This document shows, piece by piece, positions 50,569-63,000 of a stretch of DNA of 64,000 nucleotides; the stretch's first letter is position 1, and every line of letters begins with the position of its first letter. The translations under genes and the position numbers were made by a program. The notes beneath the pieces are model-generated. The model saw nothing but the letters and a program-made list of their open reading frames with translations. It made no database searches and was not told where the DNA came from. Origin of the DNA: Carya illinoinensis (lineage: Eukaryota; Streptophyta; Magnoliopsida; Fagales; Juglandaceae). The stretch is taken from positions 9,738,501-9,802,500 of the forward strand of contig NC_056764.1 in assembly GCF_018687715.1 (NCBI RefSeq). Direction: 5' to 3'.

Positions 50569-50928
50569 ACTGGTATCAGAGCACTGGTTCGAGCTGTCTG
50601 AAAATTCAAGTTGTTCAAAATCAATTTTTGACAACTCCACGGTATTCCTCACGTCGAGACGAATTCGTTGCCGCAAACAAAATCGAAAACGGAGGTCGGA
50701 CGAGGCTACACGCGCCCCTAGAAGATCGGCGCGTGCATCTGCTGCAACTCACGCGCCCCACGCGCTCCGGAGGTTGAAGACGCGTGCACGGACACGCGCC
50801 CACGCGCCCTAGAGAGGTTCGGCGCGTGTGTCACACGCGCCTCACTCTCCCCCACGCGCCACAATACTGTACGCGCACTGTGCAGCGCATGTATCTCATG
50901 CGCCAGACAGATCAGAACCGTCCATTTT

Positions 50929-51177
50929 TCAGATCTGTTTTTGGCTTGATCTAAGCCATTCGGAGTCCGATTTCGACGATCAAATAGTGCTTTCCAACTA
51001 TTTGGATCATTCCGGACTCATCCGTACGGTTGAAATTTTGAGATTCGGCATCAGTACATTGGATCTGAACCATCCACGTGTTGCAGATCATTTTGGGCTA
51101 GATCACGCCAGTTGGAGTTCCATCGCAACGATCAAATAGTGCTGACAAACTATTTGGATCATTCCGGACTCGTTTCC
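50929..51177 (+). repeat. Duplicated block of about 100 bp in the Copia leader
   Basis: GATCAAATAGTGC, CAACTATTTGGATCATTCC-type and CGGACTC blocks at 50979-51018 recur at 51130-51169. The preceding stretches (CTTGATCTAAGCCA and CTAGATCACGCCA) are also related. It lies between primer site and gag, where no protein is encoded. Confidence 0.8.
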
Positions 51178-51246
51178 AGCTAATTCGAGTGTTTCGGACG
51201 CAGCGGTGATCTTTGTTTGTTTGAATTTGAACTCATTTGTAAAGTT

Positions 51247-54200
51247 ATGGCTGGAGAAGAAGCTAAAGGTGTTGGTATCGAAAAATTTGACGGTACAGAC
51301 TTTGCCTACTGGAGAATGCAGATAGAGGATTATCTCTATGGGAAGAAACTACATCTTCCACTCCTAGGAAGAAAGCCAGATGACATGAGCAATGAAGATT
51401 GGAGTTTCCTTGATAGACAAGTGTTGGGAGTCATTAGACTAATACTGTCAAGATCAGTTGCACACAATGTGGGAAAGGAAAAGACCACGGTGGATTTGAA
51501 GAAAGCTCTATCAGACATGTACGAGCAGCCATCAGCCAATAACAAAGTGCATTTGATGTACAAGCTATTCTACTTGAGAATGGCAGAAGAAACTCCAGTT
51601 ATTTAGCATCTGAATGAGTTCAACACCATCATCAATCAATTAGCTTCAGTGGGGATTGAATTTGATGATGAAGTACGTGCACTGATTGCTCTAGCTCAAT
51701 TGCCAAAGAGCTGGGAGGCCATGAGAACAGCTGTTAGCAATTCTTATGGCAAAACAAAGATGAAGTATCAAGATATCCGGGACCATATTCTTAGCGAAGA
51801 AGTTCGCAGAAGAGATACAGGAGAAGCATCAACTTCCAGTTCTGCCTTAAACCTCGAGACGAGAGGTAGAGGAGCTAGTAGAAGTTCAAATCGGGGCAGA
51901 TCGAAGTCCCGAAGAGGCAGAAGTAAATCTAGGTCCGGAAAACAAGTACAGTGCTGGAATTGTGGCAAGATTGGTCACTTCAAAAATAATTGCAAGGAAG
52001 CAAAGAAGAAGAATGAGCATGACTCTGTTAATGCCACAACAGAAGAGCTCCGAGATGCCTTACTTCTTTCAGTCGACAATCAAATTGAATCTTGGGTGTT
52101 AGATTCAGGAGCCTCGTTCCACACTACATCACACCGAGAAATCATGCAGAATTATGTCACTGGTGATTTTGGGAATGTGTACTTAGCAGATGGTGAAGCG
52201 TTGGAAATCGAAGGCATGGGAGATGTACCAATCAATCTGCCCAATGGAAGTGCATGGTTGCTACAGAAGGTGCGACATGTTCCCAAGCTCATGAGGAACC
52301 TGATTTCTGTAGGACAACTTGATGCTGATGGGCATTCGGTACTATTTACCGGTGGCATGTGGAAGATAACAAAAGGAGCTATGGTAGTAGCTCGAGGCAC
52401 AAAAACAGGTACTCTATATATGACTTCAAGCATTAGAGATACTATTGCAATTGCTGATGCAAATGCCAATATATGGCATCAAAGGCTTGGTCACATGAGT
52501 GAGAAAGGAATGAAAGTACTATTATCCAAGGGAAAGTTACCAAAGTTGGAATCAACTGATTTCGACATGTGTGAAGGTTGCATTTTTGGAAAACAGAAAA
52601 AAGTTAGTTTCTTGAAAAATGGTAGAACTCCAAAATCTACAAAGTTGGAGTTGGTGCACACAGATTTGTGGGGGCCATCCCCAGTCGCTTCTCTTGGAGG
52701 ATCGCGGTACTATGTTTCATTTATTGATGACTCAAGCAGGAAAGTATGAGTTTATTTTTTGAAAAATAAATCTGATACATTTGATACTTTCAAGAAGTGG
52801 AAAGCTATGGTTGAAAATGAAATAGGCTTGAAGTTAAAATGTCTGAGGTCAGACAATGGAGGAGAGTACATCGACGGAGGGTTCAAAGAATTCTGTGCTG
52901 CAAATGGGATTAAATTTCAGAAGACTATTCCCGGGACACCGCAGCAGAATGGCGTAGCTGAACGCATTAACAGAACTCTCAACGAACGTGCCAGAAGCAT
53001 GAGGCTGAATTCAGGACTGCCTGAATGTTTTTGGGCTGATGCAATTAACACTGCAGCCTATTTGATTAATAGGGGACCTTCAGTTCCCTTAAATTTCGAT
53101 CTACCAGAGGAAGTCTGGAGCGGAAAGAAGGTAAATCTTTCCCATTTGAAAGTTTTTGGCTGTTTATCATATGTTCACATAGATTCTACTGATCGTAACA
53201 AGTTAGAAGCCAAATCTAAAAAATGTTTTTTCATCGGTTATGGTGATGAAGAATTTGACTATCGATTTTGGGATGATAAAAATCGCAAAATCATCAGAAG
53301 TAGAAATGTGATATTTAATGAGCAGATTCTGTACAAAGCTAAGTCACAAGCTGAATCTGAGGAACAGCCAAAGAAACCTGAGGTTGTTGATTTTGATGTT
53401 ACTCGAGTCAACACTGATCAGAACGAGGATCAAGAAAATGATGATACACAGATCGAACAACGTACACCACTCACTGCTACTCGAAGATCTTCAAGGACAA
53501 TCAAGCCACCACAGCGGTTCTCACCATCTCTATACTACATCTTGCTAATAGATAGTGGTGAAGTGGAAAGTTATGATGAAGCTCTACGAATTGAAGATTC
53601 GATCAAGTGGGAGAAAGCCATGCAAGATGAGATGGAGTCACTGATGTCAAATCAGACATGGGAGCTAACTAAGCTTCCAAAAGGCAAGAAGGCTTTGCAC
53701 AATAAATGGGTGTACAGAATTAAAGAAGAACATAATGGTAGCAAGCGCTACAAAGCCAGAATGGTCGTGAAGGGGTTTCAACAAAAAGAAGGTGTCGACT
53801 ACACAGACATTTTCTCTCCAGTTGTAAAATTGACAACGATCAGGCTAGTGTTGGCAATTGTGGCTGCAGAGAATCTACATCTTGAGCAGTTAGATGTGAA
53901 GACTGCATTCCTTCATGGTGATTTGGAGGAAGACATCTATATGCACCAGCCACAAGGATTCTCAGTGAAGGGAAAAGAGAATCTAGTTTGCAAACTGAAG
54001 AAGAGCTTGTATGGCCTAAAACAAGCTCCACGACAATGGTACCGAAAGTTTGACAACTTCATGTGCAGTAATGGATTTACAAGACTGCAGGCTGACCATT
54101 GTTGCTATATGAAGAACTTTGACAAGTCTTATATTATCCTACTGTTGTATGTGGATGATATGCTCGTTGCAGGGTCAAGCATCGAGGAAATCAATGAACT

Positions 54201-55110
54201 GAAGAAGCAGTTGTCAAAGCGGTTTGAGATGAAGGATTTGGGTGCTGCAAAACAAATCCTTGGTATGAGAATTATTAGAGACAGGTCTAATGATACTCTC
54301 AAGCTCTCCCAGTAGGAGTATGTAAAGAAGGTGCTCAGAAGGTTTAACATGAACAAGGCGAAACCAGTAAGCACACCCTTAGCTAGTCACTTTCGACTAA
54401 CTAAGGATCAGTCGCCAAAGACGGAGGAAGAGCAAGAATGCATGAACAGAATACCTTATGCATCTGCTATTGGTAGTCTTATGTACGCCATGGTCTGTAC
54501 AAGGCCAGATATTGCACAAGCAGTGGGAGCTGTAAGCAGGTACATGAGTAATCTAGGAAAGCAGCATTGGGAAGCAGTCAAGTGGATTTTAAGATATCTA
54601 CAAGACTCTTCAGATACGTCACTATGCTTTATAAAATCAGGTTTAAAACTACAGGGATATGTAGATGCTGATTTAGCAGGTGACGTTGACAGCAGAAAAA
54701 GTACTACTGGATTTGTGTATACGCTGGGTGATACAGCTGTATCGTGGGCTTCTAAGTTACAGAAGATTGTTTCTCTCTCAACTACAGAAGCGGAATACGT
54801 TGCTATAACTGAAGCAGGAAAGGAAATGGTTTGGTTGCAGTCATTCTTGGAGGAATTGGGAAAGAAGAATGAAAAAGGCATTCTGCACAGTGATAGTCAG
54901 AGTGCTATTTTTCTTGCAAAGAATCCAGCCTTTCATTCCAGAACAAAACACATACAGTTGCGATACCATTTTATCCGATCTCTTCTCGATAGTGGACAGC
55001 TGATACTTGAGAAGATTCGAGGAACAGAGAATCCAGCAGACATGTTCACAAAAGTAGTTACTGCTGACAAACTGAAGCTGTGTATAGCTTCAGTTGGACT
55101 TCGTACTTAA
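51247..55110 (+). pseudogene. Copia gag-pol reading frame with three in-frame stops
   Basis: All parts lie in one frame from the ATG at 51247 to TAA at 55108-55110. In order: gag with zinc knuckle CWNCGKIGHFKNNC (51952-51993), protease DSGA (about 52100), integrase with the WHQRLGHM and C-x2-C parts and the catalytic core, reverse transcriptase with SLYGLKQAPRQW and YVDD (54148-54159), and RNase H to the end. Stops interrupt at 51604-51606 (TAG), 52747-52749 (TGA) and 54313-54315 (TAG). There are no frameshifts. Without readthrough no polyprotein is made, so this copy is defective. Confidence 0.93.
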
Positions 55111-55181
55111 AGGCATGACTTGAAGTTGCTGTGATAGTTGCTATGAAGATATGTAGACTCATTTGTCTCCAAGTGGGAGAT

Positions 55182-55550
55182 TGTTGCAGGTGGAGACAAA
55201 AACAGTGAACAGTGCACCGAAAGACACCGAATGCACCGTTGCACCGTTTACTCCTTTGTATTGTTAGGCACCTCCCCACCTCCCCAAGAATCATGCAGCA
55301 AATTGCTGCATCGTACTGATCTGCTCTCCTATAAATAGGAGAGCTTAAGTGTGTGGAGAGTGCAGCAGAGAGTGCAAAGCGTGGAAGAGAGAAAGAAGGG
55401 AGAAGAGAGTGGGTGAGCAAAGAGTGTTTTCTGTAAAATCATTTTCATAGTGAAATTACAGCATCTGTGGACGTAGACAATTGCCGAATCACGTTAAATT
55501 TCGTCCCTCCTTTATTTAGAATCGTCTCTGTGTCAGAACAGCTCCCAACA
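55182..55550 (+). repeat. 3' LTR of the Copia element
   Basis: Same sequence as 50203-50568 apart from the changes noted there. It directly follows the polypurine tract. The TATA box (TATAAATA) at about 55331 faces the first half of the interrupted SMR gene, which lies antisense downstream. Confidence 0.96.
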
Positions 55551-55701
55551 TCCTCTTCTCATTCTTCTTCTTCCCCAGGGACAACGGCTTCTTCTTCTTC
55601 GGAGGGGGCGGCGGCACCATTGCCACCGGTATCCTACACTCTACGCGTCTGGGCGTCGAACAACCAGCCTCACAACAGACCTCCTGATCCCTCTCCTCCA
55701 T

Positions 55702-56945
55702 TATCACTAGCCAAATAATCACTCTCCCTCTACGCCCAAAGAACAAGAAAAGTGCACCCAGAGAAGCTGTGCAGGCAGCCTTCAGAGCAGTTGGAAGACC
55801 TGAGAGATTGGCTTTAATGGTGGTTCGAGAATATACACCTTAAGATTATGAATGTGTGCAGCGGCTGGTTCTGGAAGTTGCCAGTGCCTCAAACCAGATT
55901 TGTGGTCCCTGTGAAGACAGCGAAGCACAAGTGTCATGGCTACGTGTCGTAAGCACGCTAAGCTTTGATCTACGTAGAGTTGCACGTACGACAGTGCTTT
56001 CTAATTTATGGTTGCTACTTGCTACTTTCGAATTATGTCTCTAAGTAATTGTCTAATCGATTCGGTCTGATTTAATTGTTGATAAAATTTAAAATTAAAT
56101 CGATATGATCAATTTTATGTTTTTTAAAATTAATTACGTATCAGGTTACCTATGACCATTTGAGAGAAAAAAAGAACGAATTGTTACAGTAGTTCTTCCT
56201 AATATTGATTCAGTTTATCATTGTTAAATGGTTGTAGAAGTTGTCATATTTGTTAAAAGATGTTAAGAGTAGTGCTGCTAAGGCTTAAAAATTGGAACTT
56301 TCTGCCCACAAGGATGTCTCATTATAATGAGAGGTGCAAAGACTATAAATTAATGATGTTTCTGGATGTAGCTTTTAACTCCTTGAGAATGTAGCCTCAA
56401 CTAACATTTTATTAAGTTTTTAAAGAATTTGAAAAGTATTTGCTCTTCTAAATTAATTGATCAGCATGCATTTCATTATCAAATGCTTTTGTTCTTGCAT
56501 TTTACTAGTTGAAAAAAAAAAGAATAATAATAATAAAAAAGATGGACAATGCTTATCGGACCGGTACTAGTCCATTTGCCTTTTTTTTTTTTCTTTTTTT
56601 TTTTCTTTTAAATTAATAAAAAGGCAAAATACACTATCGGTCCATGTGATAGGGTCCAAAATACACTAGCTAGCCGATGAGCTTATTCACGTACACAAAT
56701 TTATCTTTTCTGAGACTACACAATTCCCCGGTCCACGTATAGTTGACTTAAAGGTAAATGACCCAATAAACAAATCTCTTAAAAAAAAAGAAAGGATAAA
56801 GCTGCTTCTTTTTTTGTAAGCTTAATGTCGGCCCATGCACGACTTTCTACCACTTTTTATTACAAAGATTAGTATGAAGTAAGACTGTGAAACCGGGCCC
56901 CGTCCGGAACAAACTCGGACCGGTATCCGTTCTCCAAAATTTGGG
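55702..56945. other. Upstream region of the interrupted SMR gene and spacer
   Basis: The bases next to 55701 are the presumed SMR leader (minus). At 55745-55980 the sequence is GC-richer and has a plus-strand stretch reading REAVQAAFRAVGRPERLAL that ends in a stop; I could not assign it. A/T runs lie at 56515-56610. No intact gene. Confidence 0.45.
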
Positions 56946-57179
56946 TGTATTAGGGCTGGGTATCGGGTCAAATTGAGATTAGTTTAATTGTTTTAAGTTG
57001 AGATAAATTTAATTTTAATTTTTTAGGTTGAAATGTATTAAATAGATTAAAATGAGTTTAACTTTTTTATTAGAAGTTTAAAAAGTAGTAGATCTCATAA
57101 AAATTGATTTTAAATGAGTTGAGACGAGTTGAGTTTGACTTAACAACCAAATACAACTTTAGAATATTGGTAATGGCTA

Positions 57180-57735
57180 GAGTCCAAAATTTGGATAAAA
57201 GTTGAGATTTTGGCTAAATCTAAAGTCATCGAATATATTAATCCATATTGGACTATCAATTCCAAAGTCAAAACAATAGTATTATATTATGTATTTTAAT
57301 AATAATATTTTTAATAATTATTTTTATATTTTGCAAATATACTTTATATATTAATTAATAATTTAATTTTTACTTTAAGTTATTGTTTCTCAATTATTTT
57401 TTATATCAATCTAATTATCCAACATAATATACCTTTGTTTACTAATGAAAGTTTTAAAAGGAATTGGATAAAGACTTGTTGATTATTTGTGAATAAAATA
57501 TGAGTTTGACGGGTGAGAAGTGATTTTCTAACTTTAGAAATTCTTTTAGATTTAGTGTAGCTGAATGTCTAAGTTAAAAGTTTTTAGTTAGTTCAATACA
57601 GGCTATTTATATAAAACTTAACTATATTTTAAATTTCACTGACATTTAACTAGTCCAATACTAGTGCTCATACTTGTTTTTAAGAGATAGAAGAGTTAAA
57701 GAAATTCTCAATTAAAAAGCTAATATTCCAATCAG
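57180..57735. other. AT-rich spacer
   Basis: Contains degraded repeat-like sequence (preceded at 56946-57165 by a block with ATGAGTTGAGACGAGTTGAG resembling the MITE family at 48391). No gene or clear element boundaries. Confidence 0.45.
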
Positions 57736-57736
57736 A

Positions 57737-57951
57737 AATGCTAAACCCATCAATAGTTGGGTCCCGATTGTGTGTTTCAATGTCTTTTTTAACTTAATGA
57801 ATAAAGAAGTGTTTTTTAAATAATATTATAAATTTTCTTTTAAATATTTAAAAATTTTAAAAAACATGTATTAAATAAAACAAAAAAATAAAATAGATGA
57901 CAATTGAAATACACTTATCGGGTCCCAACTCGGTGGCAGTAGAGCCAACAC
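57737..57951. mobile_element. Probable MITE with GGGTCCC subterminal repeats
   Basis: GTTGGGTCCCGATTGTGTGT then TTCAATGTC at the left is answered by GACAATTGAAATACACTTAT then CGGGTCCCAAC at the right, an imperfect inverted repeat of about 30 bp around an AT-only core. Exact ends and target duplication are uncertain. Confidence 0.6.
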
Positions 57952-57954
57952 TAT

Positions 57955-59305
57955 AATCCAATTGGTCGATTGCCAACGTTTGTTTTCATTTGAATTTTCG
58001 GAGGCTGAATAATAAAGCTAGTTAGCGTGGTTTTAATTTGAATTTTGAACAAAATCCAACAAATAGCGGTTCTAATCTTACAATGATGAAATAAAACGAG
58101 AAAATACAGACGTCCCCCCTTTCCCCTCCCCAACGTTCATGCACACGATACACACACACACACACACACACACATATATGAATACATACACGCTTGTATA
58201 TTTACTATTCCAGGATTCCTTATACAAACAGGTTGCCATTTGAGAGAGTTGTAGTTGATTGTGGGTCATGCATCAATAGAGAGAAGGGCGGTTTTCACGG
58301 CGATCAAGACGCATATGATGATCCGACCTGTAAGAATTGCAGTAAATCTGTTGCTGGTTCGATTCGTATTATTCGCCGAAGGGATTTTCATTGATTCGGC
58401 TAAGAGATTCACAATTGGACCTGATCCCAAACGTGGCCCTACTCTCTTTTCGATCGTTGCTTGAGTGAGAAGACAAAAGGTCCTAACTCCCTCATGTAAA
58501 ATCTTTTGAATACCAAATCTTCTGTAATTTCGTTTATTTTTGTTATTGATTTTTGAGTTCATTCTTATATTCATTTATTATATATTTAGTCTTTTAGCTT
58601 TGGGCCCAAGAAAGACGGCAACTACAATGGCTTTGAAGGAGACCTTAAGGCCGGCCTCTTGGCACTCTTTTCGCTACATTATTCTTGGTGGATGAGAATT
58701 TTTGGTGCTCGGGGTAATCATCGAAGGCATCTCTCCTATCCTCTAGTTGCTAGTAGTCTTTTACCTATGAATCGTTTGAATTTAAGTCATTTTTTTTTAA
58801 AAAAAAAAAAATCAACCAGTCTATCAATTTTAAGGCTTGTCGTGGAGCATGTTGGTGCTCAAATTTGATACGGTGGGGACTGTTATTACTCTAGTTTAGA
58901 GCCGTGCCATGGGGGGCTCTGGAATCGGGTGTTCCTCTACTAATGCTTCTTATCTAAATTCTTGATAAATTTAATCGCTCTCTCTTTTGCCTGTCGTTCT
59001 TATAACACCTTATAAGCTCTCTTGGACCATGGTGCCTAGCCAGGTGAACTTGCTATTTCTTTCTAGTTAACTTTTGGTTGTTTGCTCTTCCTTTTGTTTT
59101 AGTGACGTAGGTAGAATTGTCTAGTAATGCCTTCATTTCTCTGTCTATTCACTGTTTTGGTTTCCATAAAATGACTTGTGATCTGTTCTTCGTGTGTTGT
59201 TTCCATGGAGTGGGGAAGAGCTATGTTTAGAAACGAACATTGATACAATCGAATGTATGCATGGGTTGGAATAGGTTTTAACAACCACATTCCAAATTCC
59301 ATATA
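57955..59305. other. Spacer with short unassigned open frames
   Basis: A (CA)n run lies at 58147-58172. A 49-codon frame from ATG at 58315 has a hydrophobic stretch and ends KRFTIGPDPKRGP then TLFSIVA. It has no convincing family. No other coding signal was seen. Confidence 0.45.
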
Positions 59306-59310
59306 CACAT

Positions 59311-59690
59311 GTAATTTTTTTTTTTTGAAAAGTAATAAGAGATTTTATTCCCAAGAATAGGCATAAGCCCAGGTACCTAGGACATATACAAAGGAAATAC
59401 CTCCTACTTTCTAAAAACAAAAGGAAATCTAAAAACAATTCTAGAAATTATCTTCCTTTACAAAAGTTTTAGCCCACAAACTCAATGTACTAAAGAAAAA
59501 ATCCCTAAGGTCTCCCAATGAATGGTCTTTGTCTTCGAAGCATTTCCCATTCCTTTCAAGCCATAGATACCACATGAGACAAGAAGGAATCATCTTCCCA
59601 ATATCAACCGCATTACCCTTCAATCCCTTCCACCCTACCAATAAATCTATCACTTCTCAAAAGTCATTGTTGCTTTTGCTTAAAGGAGGG
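59311..59690 (-). mobile_element. 3' fragment of a LINE
   Basis: The T run at 59312-59321 is the poly(A) end. The minus-strand frame 59653-59441 encodes IPSCLMWYLWLERNGKCFED and DLRDFFFSTLSLWA, the characteristic C-terminus of one plant LINE group that lacks RNase H. Only about 380 bp remain. Confidence 0.85.
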
Positions 59691-60016
59691 AATTTGATAA
59701 AATTCTGATATATTCAAAACAGGTGAAGATATTCTTCTCCTTTTAATCATTGCTGTTATTGTGATTGATGCATTACTGTTATTATTATATTATTTATCAT
59801 TTAGTTTTGTATACTTATTTCAGGGCCTGATTGTGTCATTGTTTCTTTATTACTTTAGGTTGGGTACAATCCAGATTCTATTCCTTCTACAGACAATCCT
59901 TCGTTCAGATCCTTAGGTATTGGACTATATCTCTATGTGTTTGTATGTTTTGTAGTTTTAGTACTTTAAGGTTGAAACTTGAGCAAATAAGAAATCCCTG
60001 TGGATCCAAAACCAAA

Positions 60017-63000
60017 ACTTTTGGTTTTTGAATTTTAATTTACAAAGCTTGAGATTTGTTTACGGACGCCGTAGGGCTTAGGCATGTACAACCTTGATTA
60101 GATAGGTTTAGCGGCTAGCTTTCAGTTTTGATCCATAGAAGGCAAATGCTCTCTTAGTGTATAGAAGGCATTTTGTGCTTCTCATTTTGTTTGTATAAAA
60201 TACTATTTATAGGTTATAGCCCTTCATTGAGGAATATATTTCATATTGATCGAAGGAGGAAGAGATGCAGCAAGGTTGATTTAGGTATTGATATTAACCG
60301 TGACCTCCTTCATTGACTCTAGGTTTATATATTTCCTCGTAAATTAATCATACTCTTCCACTAGTTGCATTGTTTGTAGTTCTTTGGGATTGTCAAATAG
60401 TGCAGATTTTCCAAACCGGTTGTTACGATTTTCGCAATGGATCAACAAACTTTTTGAGGATTGAAGACGGAAGATACTTGCGATATTCATTTATTATATC
60501 GAGCAAGTTAAACGTATTTGGATTTTTTTTTATTAATCTATTTTATTTTCTTTGAGACTTTTTTTTTTGCAATGCATATTATGGGGAACTTTTTTTTAAC
60601 AGTCAATTACTGCTAAAAGTAATATCATTGAATAATATTTCCTATATTTTTCTTGTTAATAGTTTTTCCCTCCTTTCCTCCTCCTCCATTCCTTATACTC
60701 CTCTTGTTGTCCATTCGTCCACTCTTCCCACTCTCCTCTATTCCAATCTACTTACTCTCCTCCTCGCTTTCTCCTCCTCTCTTCCTCTGTTCACTTTTCA
60801 TCCTTTCATCCTCTCTTCCACTCTTTCCCTTTATCCTCTCATCCGCTCTTCCTTGTCACTTCCTCCTCCTCCTCTACTCTTCCTTCTCTCCTACTTGCTT
60901 TTTCCTTCTCCCTACTCTACGTTTGTTCCTCCAAGATATTATTTGTATTTTGTTTTTTTAAATATTATATTATTAGTGGTTGGATGTGATTCGTCTTTCA
61001 TTATTTCTTTTTCAATTCTTTTGGTTTTTGAATTTTAATTTACAAAGCTTGAGATTTGTTTAGGGACGCCATAGGGCTAGAGCATGTACACCCTTGATGA
61101 GATAGGCTTAGCAGCTAGCCTTCAGTTTTGATTCATAGAAGGCAAATGCTCTTTGAGTCTAGAGAAGGCATTTTGTGCTCCTCATTTTGTTTGTATAAAA
61201 TACTATTTATAGGTCATAGCCTTTCATTGATGAATATATTTCATGTTGATGCAAGGAGGAAGGGATGAAACAAGATTGATATTTATGTCCCTTATTTTTA
61301 TGAACTTTCCCATTTATTTTACATTATATTGTCTAGATAATGTGGAAGTTCAAACGTGACCTCCTCCATTGACTCTAGGTTTATATATTTCCTCGTAAAT
61401 TAATCATACTCTTCCATTAGTTGCATTACTTGTAGTTCTTTAGGATTGTCAAATAGTGTAGATTTTCCATACCGGTTGATATGGTTTTCGCAATGGATCA
61501 ACAAACTATTTGGGAATTGAAGACGGAAGATACTTGCTATAACCATGTATTATATCGAGTGAGGTAAATGTATTTAGATTTTTTTTATTAATCTATTTTT
61601 TTTCTTTGAGACATTTTTTCTGTTATGCATATTATGAGGAAATTTTTTTTAATAGTCAATTACTGCTAAAAGTAATATCATAGAATAATATTTCCTATAT
61701 TTTTTTTGTTAATAGTTTTTCCCTCCTTTCCTCCTTATCCATTCCTTATATTCCTCTTGTTGTCCATTCGTTCACTCTTCCCACTCTCCTCTATTCTAAT
61801 CTACCTACTCTACTTCTTGCTTTCTCCTCCTCCTCTCTTCCTCTGTCCACTCTTCGTCCTCTTATCCTCTCTTCCAGTCTTCCCCTTTATCCTCTTATCC
61901 ACTCTTCTTTGTCGCTTCCTCTTTCTCCTCCTTTAGTCTTCCTCCTCTCCTACTTGCTTTTTCCTCCTCCCTACTCTACGTTTGTTCCTCCAAGATATTA
62001 TTTGTATTTTGTTTTTTTAAATATTATATTATTAGTGGTTGGATGTGATTCGTCTTTCATTATTTCTTTCTCAATTCTTTTGGTTTTTGAATTTTAATTT
62101 ACAAAGCTTGAGATTTGTTTAGGGACACCTTAAGGCTTAGGCATGTACAACTTTGATTAGATAGGCTTAGCGGCTAGCCTTCAGTTTTGATCCATAGAAG
62201 GCAAATGCTTTATGAGTCTGCAGAAGGCATTTTGTGCTCCTCATTTTGTTTGTATAAAATACTATTTATAGGTCATAGCACTTTGTTGAGGAATATATTT
62301 CATATTGATGCAAGGAGGAAGGGATGAAGTAAGGTTGATTTAGGTCTTGATATTTATGTCCTTTATTTGCATGTTCTATGAACTTTTCCATTTATTTTAC
62401 ATTACATTTTCTAGATAATGTGGAAGTTCAAAAGTGACCTCCTTTATTGACTCTAAGTTTATATATTTCCTTGAAGATTATTCATACTCTTCCATTAGTT
62501 GCATTATTTGTAATTTTTAAGGATTGTGAAATATTGCAGATTTTCCATACAGGTTGATACGGTTTTCGCAATGGATCAACAAACTTTTTGAGAATTGAAG
62601 ATGGAAGATACTTGCCATATTCATGTAATATATCGAGTAAGGTAGACGTAATTAGTTTTTTTTTATTAATATATTTTATTTTGTTTGAGAGTTTTTTTTC
62701 TTTTTTGCAATGCATAATAAGAGGAACTTTTTTTTTTAAAGTCAATTACTACTAAAAGTAATATCATAGAATAAAATTTTCTATATTTTTTTTGTTGATA
62801 GTTTTTTCCTGCCTCACCTACTCCATTTCTTATACTCATCTTTTCGTCCATTCGTCAACTCTTCCCACTCTCCTCCTCGCTTTTTCCTCCTCCTCCACTC
62901 TTCTTCCTCTCCTCCTCTCTTCCTCTGTCCACTCTTCGTCCTGTCATCCTCTCCTCCACTCTTCCCCCTTATCCCCTCTATTGCTCTTCCTTGTCGCTTC

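Larger units (their letters stand above)
50203..55550 (+). mobile_element. Ty1/Copia LTR retrotransposon, Tork/Tnt1-like
   Basis: LTRs 50203-50568 and 55182-55550 enclose a primer site TGGTATCAGAGC (50571-50582, initiator-Met type), a GC-rich leader, one long gag-pol frame and a polypurine tract AAGTGGGAGA (55171-55180). The internal order is gag, protease, integrase, reverse transcriptase, RNase H, which defines Copia. The lineage is a guess from gag and RT style. The LTRs are about 98% identical, so the insertion is relatively young. It lies inside the SMR gene in the opposite orientation, with a 5-bp target duplication that has one mismatch. Confidence 0.95.
50112..55701 (-). pseudogene. 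SIAMESE-RELATED (SMR5-like) CDK inhibitor gene split by a Copia element
   Basis: The first part, 55701-55551, encodes 50 residues beginning MEERDQEVCCEAG, with the family's CSTPRRVECRIPV block and a basic Pro-rich PPPPPKKKKPLSLGKKK. The last part, 50197-50112, encodes [17 protein letters not shown] and ends RRHACAL-stop. Removing the element and one target copy restores one frame of 78 codons, the size of SMR proteins. GYFQPPD(I/L)(E/D)LFF is typical of SMR5-like members. SMR proteins bind CDK-cyclin complexes and slow division, often under stress. In this allele the C-terminal block is separated from the start by 5.3 kb, so a truncated or absent product is expected. Both halves still lack stops. 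Confidence 0.9.

Noticed and set aside
50621..51139. Open frames on both strands rich in Arg, Pro and His
   Set aside because: They fall in the GC-rich untranslated leader of the Copia element, and no gag homology is present.
55745..55980. UBA-like stretch (AVQAAFRAVGRPE) upstream of the SMR gene
   Set aside because: The resemblance covers about 15 residues, lacks the rest of the domain and runs into a stop. It is too weak to annotate.
58315..58464. Possible small secreted peptide gene with CLE-like GPDP motif
   Set aside because: The 49-codon frame has a hydrophobic part, but the C-terminus does not fit the CLE consensus beyond GPDP and extends past it. Nothing else supports a gene.
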